This document shows, piece by piece, positions 43,244-52,107 of a DNA stretch of 64,000 bases. Each line of letters starts with the position of its first letter. The first letter of the stretch is position 1. The translations under genes and the position numbers were made by a program. The DNA lies in the NCBI GenBank assembly GCA_963838775.1, contig CAWISP010000033.1, positions 1 to 64,000 on the forward strand. Direction: 5' to 3'. Source of the stretch: Chersky-840 sp963838775 (GTDB taxonomy: Bacteria; Actinomycetota; Acidimicrobiia; Acidimicrobiales; UBA8190). The notes beneath the pieces are model-generated. The model was given only the letters and a program-made list of their open reading frames with translations. It was not told where the DNA came from and did no database searches.

Positions 43244-43846
43244 ATGGCCAGTCGATTCAAAACAATCAGGCCGGCGCTCAGGGGAGCGATCGCGGCAGCG
43301 CTGGTGTCGGTCGCGGTCGTGGTGTCTTTTGCGGGAACGGCCTTTGCGCAAACGGTTACTCTCCCCGCTGGCAACCCGACCGACGGTCAGACCATCACGG
43401 TATCGGGAACCGGTTTTCCGGTGCACTCAGCACTGCCGAGTGGACTGGAGATTATTGAGTGCTCGGACCCGGGAGGGCTTGTTGGCAACTTGCCGACCGA
43501 TGCGTCGACCGGGTGTGACGGCACGACCGTCAACGGCAGTCAGATCAACACCGATGCCAGCGGTAACTTTAGTGCTTCGTACTCGATCTCGGCCTTGAGC
43601 TCGAGCGGCAACTCGGACATCAACTGCGATGCGACCGACTTCTGCGTGCTCTGGGTCGGCCAGGATTTCAACAACTCCTTCTTGAGTGGCCCACATGCCT
43701 TTTCACGTCCCTTCGAGGTGCAAGCTCCAACGGCAACGACCCCGGAGGCTCCGCTTGCCATCGCACTCCCGGTCTGTGCGGCCGGCGTGGTGGGGGCATA
43801 CCTCTTCCTACGCCGCCGACGTAGCGGAAGCACGCTTACCCACTAG
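43244..43846 (+). CDS. Neocarzinostatin-like surface protein with PEAPL C-terminal signal
   Basis: ATG 43244 starts a signal peptide (ALVSVAVVVSFAGTAFA). The NCS-like domain follows: DGQTITVSGTGFPVHS, LEIIECSDPGGLVG, INTDASGNFSASYSIS, INCDATDFCVLWVGQDFN, GPHAFSRPFEV, with four Cys. The C-terminus is tripartite: TTPEAPLAIALP, a hydrophobic helix (VCAAGVVGAYLFL) and RRRRSG. This end is almost the same as in the beta-propeller protein at 35400 and looks like an exosortase-type sorting signal. It may be surface-exposed and abundant. Confidence 0.8.
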   Translation: MASRFKTIRPALRGAIAAALVSVAVVVSFAGTAFAQTVTLPAGNPTDGQTITVSGTGFPVHSALPSGLEIIECSDPGGLVGNLPTDASTGCDGTTVNGSQINTDASGNFSASYSISALSSSGNSDINCDATDFCVLWVGQDFNNSFLSGPHAFSRPFEVQAPTATTPEAPLAIALPVCAAGVVGAYLFLRRRRSGSTLTH

Positions 43847-43939
43847 CCGGGCGTAGGTATCAACCGGCGCGCCATTGCGATCCACAAGGTCCCGAAGAGC
43901 AACTCCCCCCAAAAAGATCAACTAAGGAGAGAACCCAAT

Positions 43940-45508
43940 ATGAGAAACCGCAAACTGCGGAACCGCTTTGCGGCTGCGGCGTCGTTGACTCTCGCAGCCT
44001 TCACGGCCGCTACGACGTTGGGCGTTGGGACCGCTGCGGCGAATCCCCCTTCTCCGACTTACGGCATCGCCCCTCACTGGTTCGTCGGAAAGCCGGAGGT
44101 CATTCGGGACGCCGGATCCGACACGACGTTCTTCGCCATGCAGAAGCTTTCGGATCTGTTCGTAGACTCGGGATTGTACGGCTGTCAGCTGAACAGTGCT
44201 CTCACGCCGAACTACAGCGCCTGCATCGCAGCTCCGGGCGACGTGATTGGCACGACTGACGTTGCGGACAACTACGACCACATCGAAATTGACACCGGGT
44301 TGGGCAAGATCGGGTCCGGTGACGGGCAGAAGCAGTTGTGCGGAACCGAGTCAGCGCCGTTCGGCGGTGGGGAAGAGAACGGTGGCACACTGCCTGCAAC
44401 ACCGGACTTCTCCAGGTCGTCGAAGCCCATCGACACCACCCAGTCGTGTGCACCGCAAGAAGTGGAAATGGGCTTCGGCAAGGACGGCGTGCCAGCGGTT
44501 GACTTCTCGGGCGCCGAGGGGCCAGGCACAGCGACAGGGTCCTCGTCGCCGTGGACCGGTCAGGTCGTCGGCCCGGTTGCCGCCGGTTGGCTGCCCGGTA
44601 ACGCCATAACCTGTGACACCGGTGCCCCGGGGTCGAGCTCCAACCCGAAGAACACCATCAACGGGTGCAGCGGGGTTCCCGTTACGGACATTTCGAACGT
44701 CGGCGGGACCAGCTCTGAGGTGTACGACATCTACTGCAACACCGGTGCCGGTCGGATCACGGACTGGGCGCAGCTGACCAACCTCACGGGGTCAGAGCTT
44801 CCCGGACAGGGTGCGACCATCGCTGGACACCCGCTTCCCATCGTCATCGCCGACATCAACACCGGTTCGGGTACCGAAGCGACGTATTCAGGCTTTGCCG
44901 GGTGCACGACGAACGTCAATGCCCAGTTCAGCATCCTGTGCGGTGGGGCGCAGCTCCTTGAGAACAACAGCGCACAGTTCGGTGCCTGCGCGGCGTCCGA
45001 CTTCCCGTCGGGTACGGACACGACGTACGTGGCCGACCAGGCTGCCGAGATCTCGAGCACGCTGTCGTACATGGGCAATGGCGCATACAACAGCGACCCG
45101 CACGATCGTTTGGTGACGCTACCGACAGGTCCGACGACGACGACCCAGGTGGCAGCCATCAAGATGACTGCCAACGGCGTCGTTCCGACGACCGGCAACC
45201 CAACGACCTGCAATCCCGGTCAGCTCAATTGCACGCTTATCAACAACTTCTTCCCGATCGCGAGAACCCTTTACAACATCTACCGCACCGATACGGTACG
45301 GGCCTCGACCGCCGATTTCCTGAACTGGATCTGCGACTCGAACAATGCGTATGTAAAGGGCATCGACAACAACACCGGGGTGAACTACAACAACGAAATC
45401 ACGGCTGCGTTGCAGACTACGTATGGCTTCATCCGTCTGAACACGCAGACGCCCTCGCCAAACAACTCGTGCCAGCTGATCACCGCCGTGCACGACCCGA
45501 ACTCCTGA
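43940..45508 (+). CDS. Large secreted PstS-like substrate-binding protein
   Basis: 522 residues with AAGGAGA 10-16 bases before ATG 43940. The signal peptide ends near AAAN (residues of about 32-35). The PstS-like start IRDAGSDTTFFAMQKLSDLF is clear; later marks are NVGGTSSEVYDIYCN, PLPIVIADINTGSGTEATYS (a phosphate-loop-like GSGT) and FFPIARTLYNIYRTDTV. It has about 14 Cys, more than PstS proteins normally have. There is no lipobox and no sorting signal, so it may be released or held by other proteins. It precedes the second Pst operon. Confidence 0.75.
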   Translation: MRNRKLRNRFAAAASLTLAAFTAATTLGVGTAAANPPSPTYGIAPHWFVGKPEVIRDAGSDTTFFAMQKLSDLFVDSGLYGCQLNSALTPNYSACIAAPGDVIGTTDVADNYDHIEIDTGLGKIGSGDGQKQLCGTESAPFGGGEENGGTLPATPDFSRSSKPIDTTQSCAPQEVEMGFGKDGVPAVDFSGAEGPGTATGSSSPWTGQVVGPVAAGWLPGNAITCDTGAPGSSSNPKNTINGCSGVPVTDISNVGGTSSEVYDIYCNTGAGRITDWAQLTNLTGSELPGQGATIAGHPLPIVIADINTGSGTEATYSGFAGCTTNVNAQFSILCGGAQLLENNSAQFGACAASDFPSGTDTTYVADQAAEISSTLSYMGNGAYNSDPHDRLVTLPTGPTTTTQVAAIKMTANGVVPTTGNPTTCNPGQLNCTLINNFFPIARTLYNIYRTDTVRASTADFLNWICDSNNAYVKGIDNNTGVNYNNEITAALQTTYGFIRLNTQTPSPNNSCQLITAVHDPNS

Positions 45509-45559
45509 CAGAACCACCAGAGGTCGGCCGCACAGAGTGCGCCTGCCTGACATGAAGTA

Positions 45560-45612
45560 CCCAGGCCCGAGGGGACCCGGCGATGGACTGCCGGGCTCCT
45601 CGGGCATCTGGG
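45560..45612 (+). terminator. Strong nested hairpin between PstS-like gene and second Pst operon
   Basis: Outer arms CCCAGGCCCGAG (45560-45571) and CTCGGGCATCTGGG (45599-45612) pair with a 2-base bulge. Inner arms CCCGGC (45576-45581) and GCCGGG (45590-45595) pair perfectly. No T-run follows, so it may be a partial terminator or an mRNA-stabilising end that lowers expression of downstream genes relative to the binding protein. Confidence 0.55.
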
Positions 45613-45641
45613 TGTAAAGAAGCGAAAACGGGGGGGAGGAC

Positions 45642-46664
45642 ATGGGACGAGAAGACGCCATCAAGGGATTCGAACGGCGGAGAGCGTGGTCGTTGGTCCA
45701 AGTCGGCGGCCTTGGCATCCTGATTGCGTGTGCGGTCATGTGGTTCCTCCCCGGTCATGCGTATGCACAGGGCGAGTCGGTGACGATCCCCAGCGGGCCG
45801 TTGACCGATGGACAGACGATCACCGTGACTGGCACTGGTTTCCCCCCGACCTCTCAGCTGCCGACAGGGCTCCAGATCATCGAGTGCTCGGACCCGGGTG
45901 GCCTGTCTGTGAATTTGCCCACTGACGCGGCCAGCGGCTGCGACGGCACGACCATCAATGGGAGTCAGATCAACACCGATGCCACCGGTGCCTTTAGCGC
46001 CTCGTATTCGATCTCGGCCCTGAGTGCGACCGGCAACTCGAACATCAACTGCGATGCGACCGATTTCTGCGTGCTCTGGGTCGGTCAAGATTACAACGCG
46101 GCGTTCCTGAGCGGCCCGCACGCATTCTCGGTCCCGTTCGAGATCACGACCACGACCACGACGACCACGACGACGACCACGACCACGACGACCACGACGA
46201 CGACCACGACGTTGCCGACCGGCACCACCACGACGTTGCCGACCGGCACCACCACGACGTTGCCGACCGGCACCACCACGACGTTGCCGACCGGCACCAC
46301 CACGACGTTGCCGACCACCACCACGACGTCGCCGACCACCACTACGACGTCGCCGACCGGCACGACTACAACCAGCTCTCCGCTCGTCACCACCACCACG
46401 TCCACCACGTCGTCCACCACCACGACGTTGCCGACCGGCACCACCACGACGTCTGTGGCCGGGTCGGGCACCACCTCGACGTCGGCCGCGGCCACGACGG
46501 GAACAACGGAAAGCTCGGGCGGTGCCAGCCCGGTGGCGGCCTCGTCGAGCCAGCTCGCCTTCACGGGGGCGCCGCCGTTCCTGCCGTGGTTGGCGGGATT
46601 CGGGGGTCTCATGAGTTTGATTGGGTGGCTGGGAAGGCGACTGATCCCTGACGGACCCGTATGA
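45642..46664 (+). CDS. Neocarzinostatin-like protein with Thr-rich stalk and LAFTG sorting signal
   Basis: GGGGGAGGAC precedes ATG 45642. After a signal segment (LIACAVMWFLPGHAYA), the NCS-like domain runs to about residue 165 (DGQTITVTGTGFPPTS, LQIIECSDPGGLSV, INCDATDFCVLWVGQDYN, GPHAFSVPFEI). Then comes a stalk of about 130 residues of Thr, with LPTGTTTT repeats. The C-terminus is SQLAFTGAPPFLPW, a hydrophobic helix and GRRL, a LAxTG signal fit for the class E sortase at 54952. Its stop overlaps the pstC start (ATGA), so it is co-translated with the transporter. Confidence 0.85.
   Translation: MGREDAIKGFERRRAWSLVQVGGLGILIACAVMWFLPGHAYAQGESVTIPSGPLTDGQTITVTGTGFPPTSQLPTGLQIIECSDPGGLSVNLPTDAASGCDGTTINGSQINTDATGAFSASYSISALSATGNSNINCDATDFCVLWVGQDYNAAFLSGPHAFSVPFEITTTTTTTTTTTTTTTTTTTTTTLPTGTTTTLPTGTTTTLPTGTTTTLPTGTTTTLPTTTTTSPTTTTTSPTGTTTTSSPLVTTTTSTTSSTTTTLPTGTTTTSVAGSGTTSTSAAATTGTTESSGGASPVAASSSQLAFTGAPPFLPWLAGFGGLMSLIGWLGRRLIPDGPV
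46212..46313 (+). repeat. 24-bp minisatellite in the Thr-rich stalk
   Basis: Units starting TTGCCGACCGGCACC recur every 24 bases at 46212, 46236, 46260, 46284 and (diverging) 46308, encoding LPTGTTTT. ACG/ACC triplet runs surround it. Copy number could vary between strains and set stalk length. Confidence 0.9.
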
Positions 46665-47650
46665 CCGTCATGGCGCCGCCATCGGTTGGGTCCGGTCGAC
46701 CGGTGGAAGACGTCCCCGTACCGCTGAAACCGGCTCAGACGCGGGCCGACAAGGTGTTCCTCGTGACGCTGCTCGTCGCCAGCGCGATCGTGCTCCTGGC
46801 CATTGTCGCCATCCTGTACTTCTTGGCAGAGAGCAGCGTGCCCGCCATCCGCTACGCCGGACTGCGGCTGATCACGAGTGAGCACTGGGCCCAGACCGGA
46901 GCCCATCAACAGTTCGGGTTGCTCGGTGCACTCGTCGGTACCGTGATGATCGCGGCGATTGCGTTGATCGTGGGTGTCCCGGTGTCGCTTTCGGCGGCGT
47001 TGTTGATCAACGAGTACGCACCCCGGTCGATCAAGCGATGGATGACCTCTGCCGTGGACCTCTTGGCCGTGCTTCCGAGCCTCCTCTACGGCCTGTGGGG
47101 ACTCAAGGTGCTCGGGAACCAGATCTACGGCTTCACGAAATGGCTGAGCGTCCATGCCAGCTTCATCCCGGTGTTCCGGGAGCCTGATGCCACCTTCGGC
47201 AACTCGATCTTCGTCTGCGGAGTGGTCGTCGGCATCATGATCATCCCTATCGTGACGTCGGTGAGCCGCGAGGTGATGTCACAGGCTCCTCGCGACGCCT
47301 GTGAGGCGGCGATGGCTCTGGGCGGCACCAAATGGGGGATGGTGACCGACGTCATCCTGCCCTTCGCCCGGAACGGGATCCTGGGAGGCGTCCTCCTCGG
47401 TTTGGGGCGGGCGCTCGGGGAGACGGTCGCCGTCCTGTTGATCCTCTCGCAGACGAACGTGATCCATCTGAACATTCTCGGCCCTGGTGGTGGCCAGATT
47501 CCGGCCCTCATCGCCAACAACTTCGAATCGGTCAACGCGCTCGCCAAAAGCGCGCTGACCGCCTCAGGGTTGTTGCTCTTCATCACCATCCTGGCCATCA
47601 ACTTCACGGCTCGGCGCGTCGTCGGGCGACCCCAGATCGCAATGCAATGA
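46661..47650 (+). CDS. pstC: Second phosphate-type ABC permease, PstC-like
   Basis: ATG 46661 lies inside the stop of the NCS-like gene. It has six membrane segments. Marks are VDLLAVLPSLLYGLWGLKVL and the permease loop RDACEAAMALGGTKWGMVTD, then GILGGVLLGLGRALGETVAV. It is distinct in sequence from the PstC at 31755. It ends with ATGA overlap onto pstA. Confidence 0.92.
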   Translation: MTVMAPPSVGSGRPVEDVPVPLKPAQTRADKVFLVTLLVASAIVLLAIVAILYFLAESSVPAIRYAGLRLITSEHWAQTGAHQQFGLLGALVGTVMIAAIALIVGVPVSLSAALLINEYAPRSIKRWMTSAVDLLAVLPSLLYGLWGLKVLGNQIYGFTKWLSVHASFIPVFREPDATFGNSIFVCGVVVGIMIIPIVTSVSREVMSQAPRDACEAAMALGGTKWGMVTDVILPFARNGILGGVLLGLGRALGETVAVLLILSQTNVIHLNILGPGGGQIPALIANNFESVNALAKSALTASGLLLFITILAINFTARRVVGRPQIAMQ

Positions 47651-48810
47651 CCCTGCTCGACACAAGGACAGCCGAGTCCCCGGGGTATTCCGGCGTCGAT
47701 GTCAGCTCGGCGCGGAATGCCGAACGGCCGCGCCGCCGCCGGCGCTGGTCACCGGGGGCGGGCTGGGAATTGCTCGGATCGCTGGTTGCCGCCGGTTGCG
47801 TGGTGCTCGTGGCCTTCCAGTTCGCCTCGGCGCGGCCGCTGGACGGGATGATCGCGTGCTGGTTCTTGGGTTTCCTCGTGCTCTACGGCGCGCTGAGCCG
47901 CCTTCTCCACGGAGTACGGATCGCCAAGGACCGCCTGGCCACCGTCTGTATCATCGCCGGGGCCGCCGTCGCACTGTTCCCCCTGATCGAGATCATCGTC
48001 AGCGTCATCGCCCAGGGCGCTCCGGTGGTGTTCTCGCACTTCCCCGCATTTCTCATCCATGACCTGTCGACCGCCGCTCCTTCGGACCCCGTCTGGAAGG
48101 GCGGCATGGGCCACGCCATCGTGGGAACGTTCGAGCAGGTCGGTCTGGCGACCCTGTTCACCGTTCCGGTCTCGATGCTCACAGCCATCTTCCTCAGCGA
48201 GACGTCGAGCGCGTTTTCCCGCCTGGTTCGAACGATCGTCGACAGCATGATGGGGACGCCGTCGATCATCGCCGGCATCTTCGTCTACCTGTTCTGGGTG
48301 GAGCCCAAAGGCTCCAGTGGCTTCTCCGGGTTCGCCGCCAGCATCGCTCTTGCCATCTTGATGCTGCCCGTCATGATCCGCACCGCGGAAGAGGTCATCA
48401 GGGTCGTACCGGGATCACTCCGTGAAGCCGCCCTGGCCCTGGGGGCGCCTCGTTGGCGGGTGAGCCTGCGGATCGTGCTCCCCACAGCGCGCTCGGGGTT
48501 GCTCACGGCGGTGATCCTCGGTGTGGCGCTGGCGGTGGGAGAGACGGCTCCGGCGCTGTTCACCGCACACGGTTCACCCCGTTACAACATCAATCCGTTT
48601 AGCGGACCACAGGCGAACCTGCCGCTCCAGTCGTTCCAGCTCATCCTGAGTCCGAACACCAATCAGGTGCGTGAGGGCTGGGGTGGAGCATTCATCCTGG
48701 TTTCGCTCGTGCTCGCCCTCTTCGTCGCCGCTCGCGTGGCCGGCTCATCGAGCCCCCGAAGCCGCCGTCGGTGGCGGCGGCACACCCCCAAGGAGGTCGT
48801 TCCGTCTTGA
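47647..48810 (+). CDS. pstA: Second phosphate-type ABC permease, PstA-like
   Basis: ATG 47647 overlaps the pstC stop. 387 residues, longer than usual PstA because of an extra N-terminal hydrophobic region (two helices at about 43-90). The core has MGHAIVGTFEQVGLATLFTV, DSMMGTPSIIAGIFVYLFW and the permease loop LREAALALGAPRWRVSLRIV. It pairs with the PstC-like permease. Its stop overlaps the TTG start of the next gene. Confidence 0.92.
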   Translation: MTLLDTRTAESPGYSGVDVSSARNAERPRRRRRWSPGAGWELLGSLVAAGCVVLVAFQFASARPLDGMIACWFLGFLVLYGALSRLLHGVRIAKDRLATVCIIAGAAVALFPLIEIIVSVIAQGAPVVFSHFPAFLIHDLSTAAPSDPVWKGGMGHAIVGTFEQVGLATLFTVPVSMLTAIFLSETSSAFSRLVRTIVDSMMGTPSIIAGIFVYLFWVEPKGSSGFSGFAASIALAILMLPVMIRTAEEVIRVVPGSLREAALALGAPRWRVSLRIVLPTARSGLLTAVILGVALAVGETAPALFTAHGSPRYNINPFSGPQANLPLQSFQLILSPNTNQVREGWGGAFILVSLVLALFVAARVAGSSSPRSRRRWRRHTPKEVVPS

Positions 48811-50519
48811 CGTCGACTCGCCCCCATCCCTTCCGCCACGCCAAGAGACTTGTCGTCCTGGCCATGATCGGACTGCCTCTCGTGGCGTCGGCCCCGGCGT
48901 GGGCCGACGCCTCTCCGGGAAGTGCCACGTCAAGTCCGGCTCCCTCGACGACCGCGGTGCCGTCGACACCCGTTCCCCCCGTGCCGACCCCGGGCGCGGT
49001 CGAGGTGCCGTCGGCGACGCCCACCACCACTTCCCCGCCGCCGGTGGCGGGCTCGACTGCTTCGAACGACGGATCAGCGGTGCCGCTCCCACACACGGGC
49101 ACGACGATCATCGGTTCGGGATCGTCCTTCGCCGGACCCGAGGTCCAGCAGTGGCAAGCCGACACTGCAAAGTCGCCGTACAACTTGAACGTCGATTACA
49201 CCTCGACGAGCTCGGGGGATGGACGCTTCAACTTCGGGAACGACACGGTGGATTTCGCCGTAAGCGACATCCCCTACCAGTCGACGGCCTTTGACACCAA
49301 GCAGCCGACGTTCCCCTTCATCTATGTGCCGGTCACCGCCGGTGGGCTCTCCTTCATGTACCACATCGACGGATTGAGCAAGACCCTCCAGCTGTCGAGC
49401 TACTCGGCCTGCGCCATCATGACGGGGGGTGTAAAGATGTGGAATGACCCCGTGATCGAAGCGGATAACCCCGGCGTCAACATACCGGCAATTGCCATCC
49501 ACCCCGTCATCCGCTCGGATCTGGCCGGGACGAACTTCGTGTTGCAGGAGTACTGCATCCACGAGCAGCCCGCCATGTGGAGAGCCTTCGTGACCTCGCC
49601 GGGAGTGGTAAACAACCCGGCACAAGTTGGCGACCTCAGCCCGACTGATCCGCGTTCGGATTGGCCGCTGTTCCAAGGGGGGATCGAGGCGTCGGGATCA
49701 GCGGCGGCTGCGAACGATGTCGCCGTGCCCAACGACGATGGGTACATCACGGCCGTCGAGACGGCGTACGCGCTGCAACGCGGGTTCCCGACAGCGTCGG
49801 TAAAGAACGCCAGCGGCCTCTACACGCAGCCTGGCCCTGTCAACGTCGCCTCGGCGTTGGCGTATGCGAGCCAGAACGCCGATGGTACGCACAACCTCAA
49901 CTTTGACGGCACGGGCCCGCTGGTCTACAACCCGTCGACGTACAGCTATCTCCTCACCCCCACCGCGGGCTGGAACCCGGCCAAAGGTGCGGTCATGGAC
50001 CAGTTCGCCAACTATGCGCTGACGATCGGGCAGCAGAAAGCCACCGAGATCGGCTATGCGTCACTGGGTCTGTCGCTCGAGCAGTACGGCGTCAACGTCA
50101 TGAAGCAGCAGGTGCCGGGGGCGACGGCGCTCACCGCGCAAGAGCAGAACTCCTACGCCTGCGGTGACCTGACTGTGCCCGAGGTCCAAGCGGGACAGTC
50201 ACAGCCTACCTGTGGAGTCCTGAACACGAACAACTCCACCACCCCCAATCAAGCTGCGAAGGGCGCTGGGTCGACTACGAAGACGACCACGGGAGCGGCT
50301 GCGAAGACCGCCACCGCCAGTGGGAGCCATGCCAGCGTGGGGACGGCGGCCGGCGGCGGCGGCGCGACAAGCGCCGGTGTCGACCCCGGCGTGTCGCTCG
50401 GCACCAGCCCGGCTCTGGCGACCACGGGAGGCAACCCGCTGCCGATCGTGTTGTCGGGTGCCGCCTTTGTCACCATCGGATGGCTAGCGCGCCGGCGGTT
50501 GCGCGCCCGGATGCGATGA
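48807..50519 (+). CDS. PstS-like binding protein with LATTG sortase signal
   Basis: TTG 48807 overlaps the pstA stop and has AAGGAGG at 48790-48796. A signal peptide (LVVLAMIGLPLVASAPAWA) and a Pro/Thr/Ser linker precede the receptor domain with GSGSSFAGPEVQQW, VDFAVSDIPYQS and IRSDLAGTNFVLQE, the three phosphate loops of PstS. The C-terminus has LATTGGNPLPIVL, a hydrophobic helix and RRRLRARMR. So this receptor appears to be wall-anchored by sortase rather than lipid-anchored. Overlaps the next start by 4 bases. Confidence 0.88.
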   Translation: MTSTRPHPFRHAKRLVVLAMIGLPLVASAPAWADASPGSATSSPAPSTTAVPSTPVPPVPTPGAVEVPSATPTTTSPPPVAGSTASNDGSAVPLPHTGTTIIGSGSSFAGPEVQQWQADTAKSPYNLNVDYTSTSSGDGRFNFGNDTVDFAVSDIPYQSTAFDTKQPTFPFIYVPVTAGGLSFMYHIDGLSKTLQLSSYSACAIMTGGVKMWNDPVIEADNPGVNIPAIAIHPVIRSDLAGTNFVLQEYCIHEQPAMWRAFVTSPGVVNNPAQVGDLSPTDPRSDWPLFQGGIEASGSAAAANDVAVPNDDGYITAVETAYALQRGFPTASVKNASGLYTQPGPVNVASALAYASQNADGTHNLNFDGTGPLVYNPSTYSYLLTPTAGWNPAKGAVMDQFANYALTIGQQKATEIGYASLGLSLEQYGVNVMKQQVPGATALTAQEQNSYACGDLTVPEVQAGQSQPTCGVLNTNNSTTPNQAAKGAGSTTKTTTGAAAKTATASGSHASVGTAAGGGGATSAGVDPGVSLGTSPALATTGGNPLPIVLSGAAFVTIGWLARRRLRARMR

Positions 50520-52049
50520 GAGGGCGCAACCCCCAGTGGCGGCCTTCGACGGGTCGCCTTGTGGGAGTCCTTGCCGTCACCGTGGCGACGGTTTCGTTCA
50601 CGGGTGTGCGCGTCAGCTGGGGAGACACGGGGACGCCTTTGGCAGCCGAGGGTGGATCCTTCGCTGACCCGATCATTAACCTTCTGCAAAACGACCCTGC
50701 CGCACTGACCGCGATTTCACCATTCACCCCGTCGTACTTCGACGCTGACGTCGACCAGGCCCGCCAGGACTTTGTAGCGGGAGCCACCGATTACGCGGTC
50801 ACTGAACTCCCGTTGACCGCCGGTGAGGCGGCCACCGCGGCCCAGAACGGGCGTTCATTCGCCTACGTGCCGTTCGCCGCCAGTCCGCTCGCGATCGCGG
50901 CCGTCGTGGAATGCAGCCAGACAAGTACGCTGACGGCGACGACATTCTGCGGGACGATCAAAGTGACCGTTCCCATACTGGCGCAGATCTTCACCGATCT
51001 CCCGCCGACCGCTTCACCCCCGCCCGGCGGTCTTGGCATCGGCAGGTGGAACGACCCGGAATTGACGGCTTTGACCCCGAGTTTGGGAGGCGTGTCTACC
51101 GCGAGCGCCGACATCACGGCATTGGAAGACGTACAGCCGGCGGCATCTAATTACGCGCTCGAGACGCTCTTCGTCAACAACGCGACGGCCAAGCCTATTT
51201 GGGATGCCTACTTGAAGTTCTACGAAGGCGTAACCGACGACACGCCCACGGACGTTTGGCCTCATACGAACGGGACGAGCGGAGGGGACGTGACACTCGC
51301 TCAGTCGCTCATTCCCGTAAACGAGCAAGCCAATCCGCCGGCACCCCCGTCCAACCCGCAAACGTGGGGACAGGGCGTTGTCGCGCCCTTACCGATCGAC
51401 TGGACCGGCGCCCCACGGAACATACCGACCATGGCTGTACAAAACGCCGCCGGCGCCTTTGTCCAGCCTTCCGTAGCGTCGATGAACGCCGCGCTCCGAA
51501 GATGCCACCATGGACCCGACGACGAACCTGGTCACGTTCACCGCCAATCCGAACGACGCCGCCGCGTACCCGATCCCTGTCATGAGCTACCTGGTCGTGC
51601 CCACCTCGGGCCTGGCGCCGGCAAAGGCGACGGCTCTGGCCGCGTTCATCAAATTCGTCCTCGGGTCTACGGGCCAGGCGGATGTCGAGTCCCTGGGAGC
51701 CGCCGGCGTGACGCCCGCCATGGTCAGCGCCGGACTCCAGGTGGCCGCCCAGGTCGCCGCCCAGGCGTCCACAACCACCACCACGACAACGACCAGTCCG
51801 ACAACGTCGACGTCGACACCGGCGTCTACGACGGCGTCCACGTCGGCGTCTCTCAACACCGCCGGTCAGGGCGTCGCGGGTGGGTCTGGGGCTGCCGCAG
51901 CCACCACGTCGACTTCGTCACCCTCGCTGGCCCTCACCGGTGGTGTGCCCTGGCCGGTGCCCCTAGTGGGGGGTGCGCTGGTGCTGGTGGGATTCGTCGC
52001 CCGCCGGACTCTCCGATCCCGAATCACCCCCCGGGGCTCAAAGACGTGA
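50516..52049 (+). CDS. Degenerate PstS-like protein with LALTG sortase signal, one frameshift
   Basis: ATG 50516 overlaps the previous stop (ATGA). The domain is PstS-like but the loops are altered: GGSFADPIINLLQ replaces GAGSSFA, and VTELPLTAGE takes the place of the SDxP loop; the RSDxSGT loop is not seen. Near 51497 one extra base breaks the frame after VASMNAAL; the protein continues EDATMDPTTNLVTF, YLVVPTSGLAPAKATALAAF, a Thr-rich stalk, LALTGGVPWPVPL, helix and RRTLRSR. It may have lost phosphate binding and serve a structural or other ligand role. Confidence 0.75.
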
Positions 52050-52107
52050 GGGCGCCGGTGACGGTCCTCTCCATCGCCACTGAAGTGGCCGCCCGCGGGG
52101 AACGACG

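Noticed and set aside
46212..46313. Regular 24-bp repeats as a CRISPR array
   Set aside because: Units are contiguous with no spacers and encode LPTGTTTT in frame within a gene; no cas genes are nearby.
46212..46313. LPTGT repeats as LPxTG sortase motifs
   Set aside because: LPTGT lacks the T-G at positions 4-5 of LPxTG and is internal to a stalk. The true signal is LAFTG before the C-terminal helix.
46091..47155. Long minus-strand open frame with Val-rich repeats (VVVVVV) opposite the NCS/Thr-stalk and pstC genes
   Set aside because: It is the antisense reading of Thr-codon repeats and a permease; low complexity, no family, no ribosome site.
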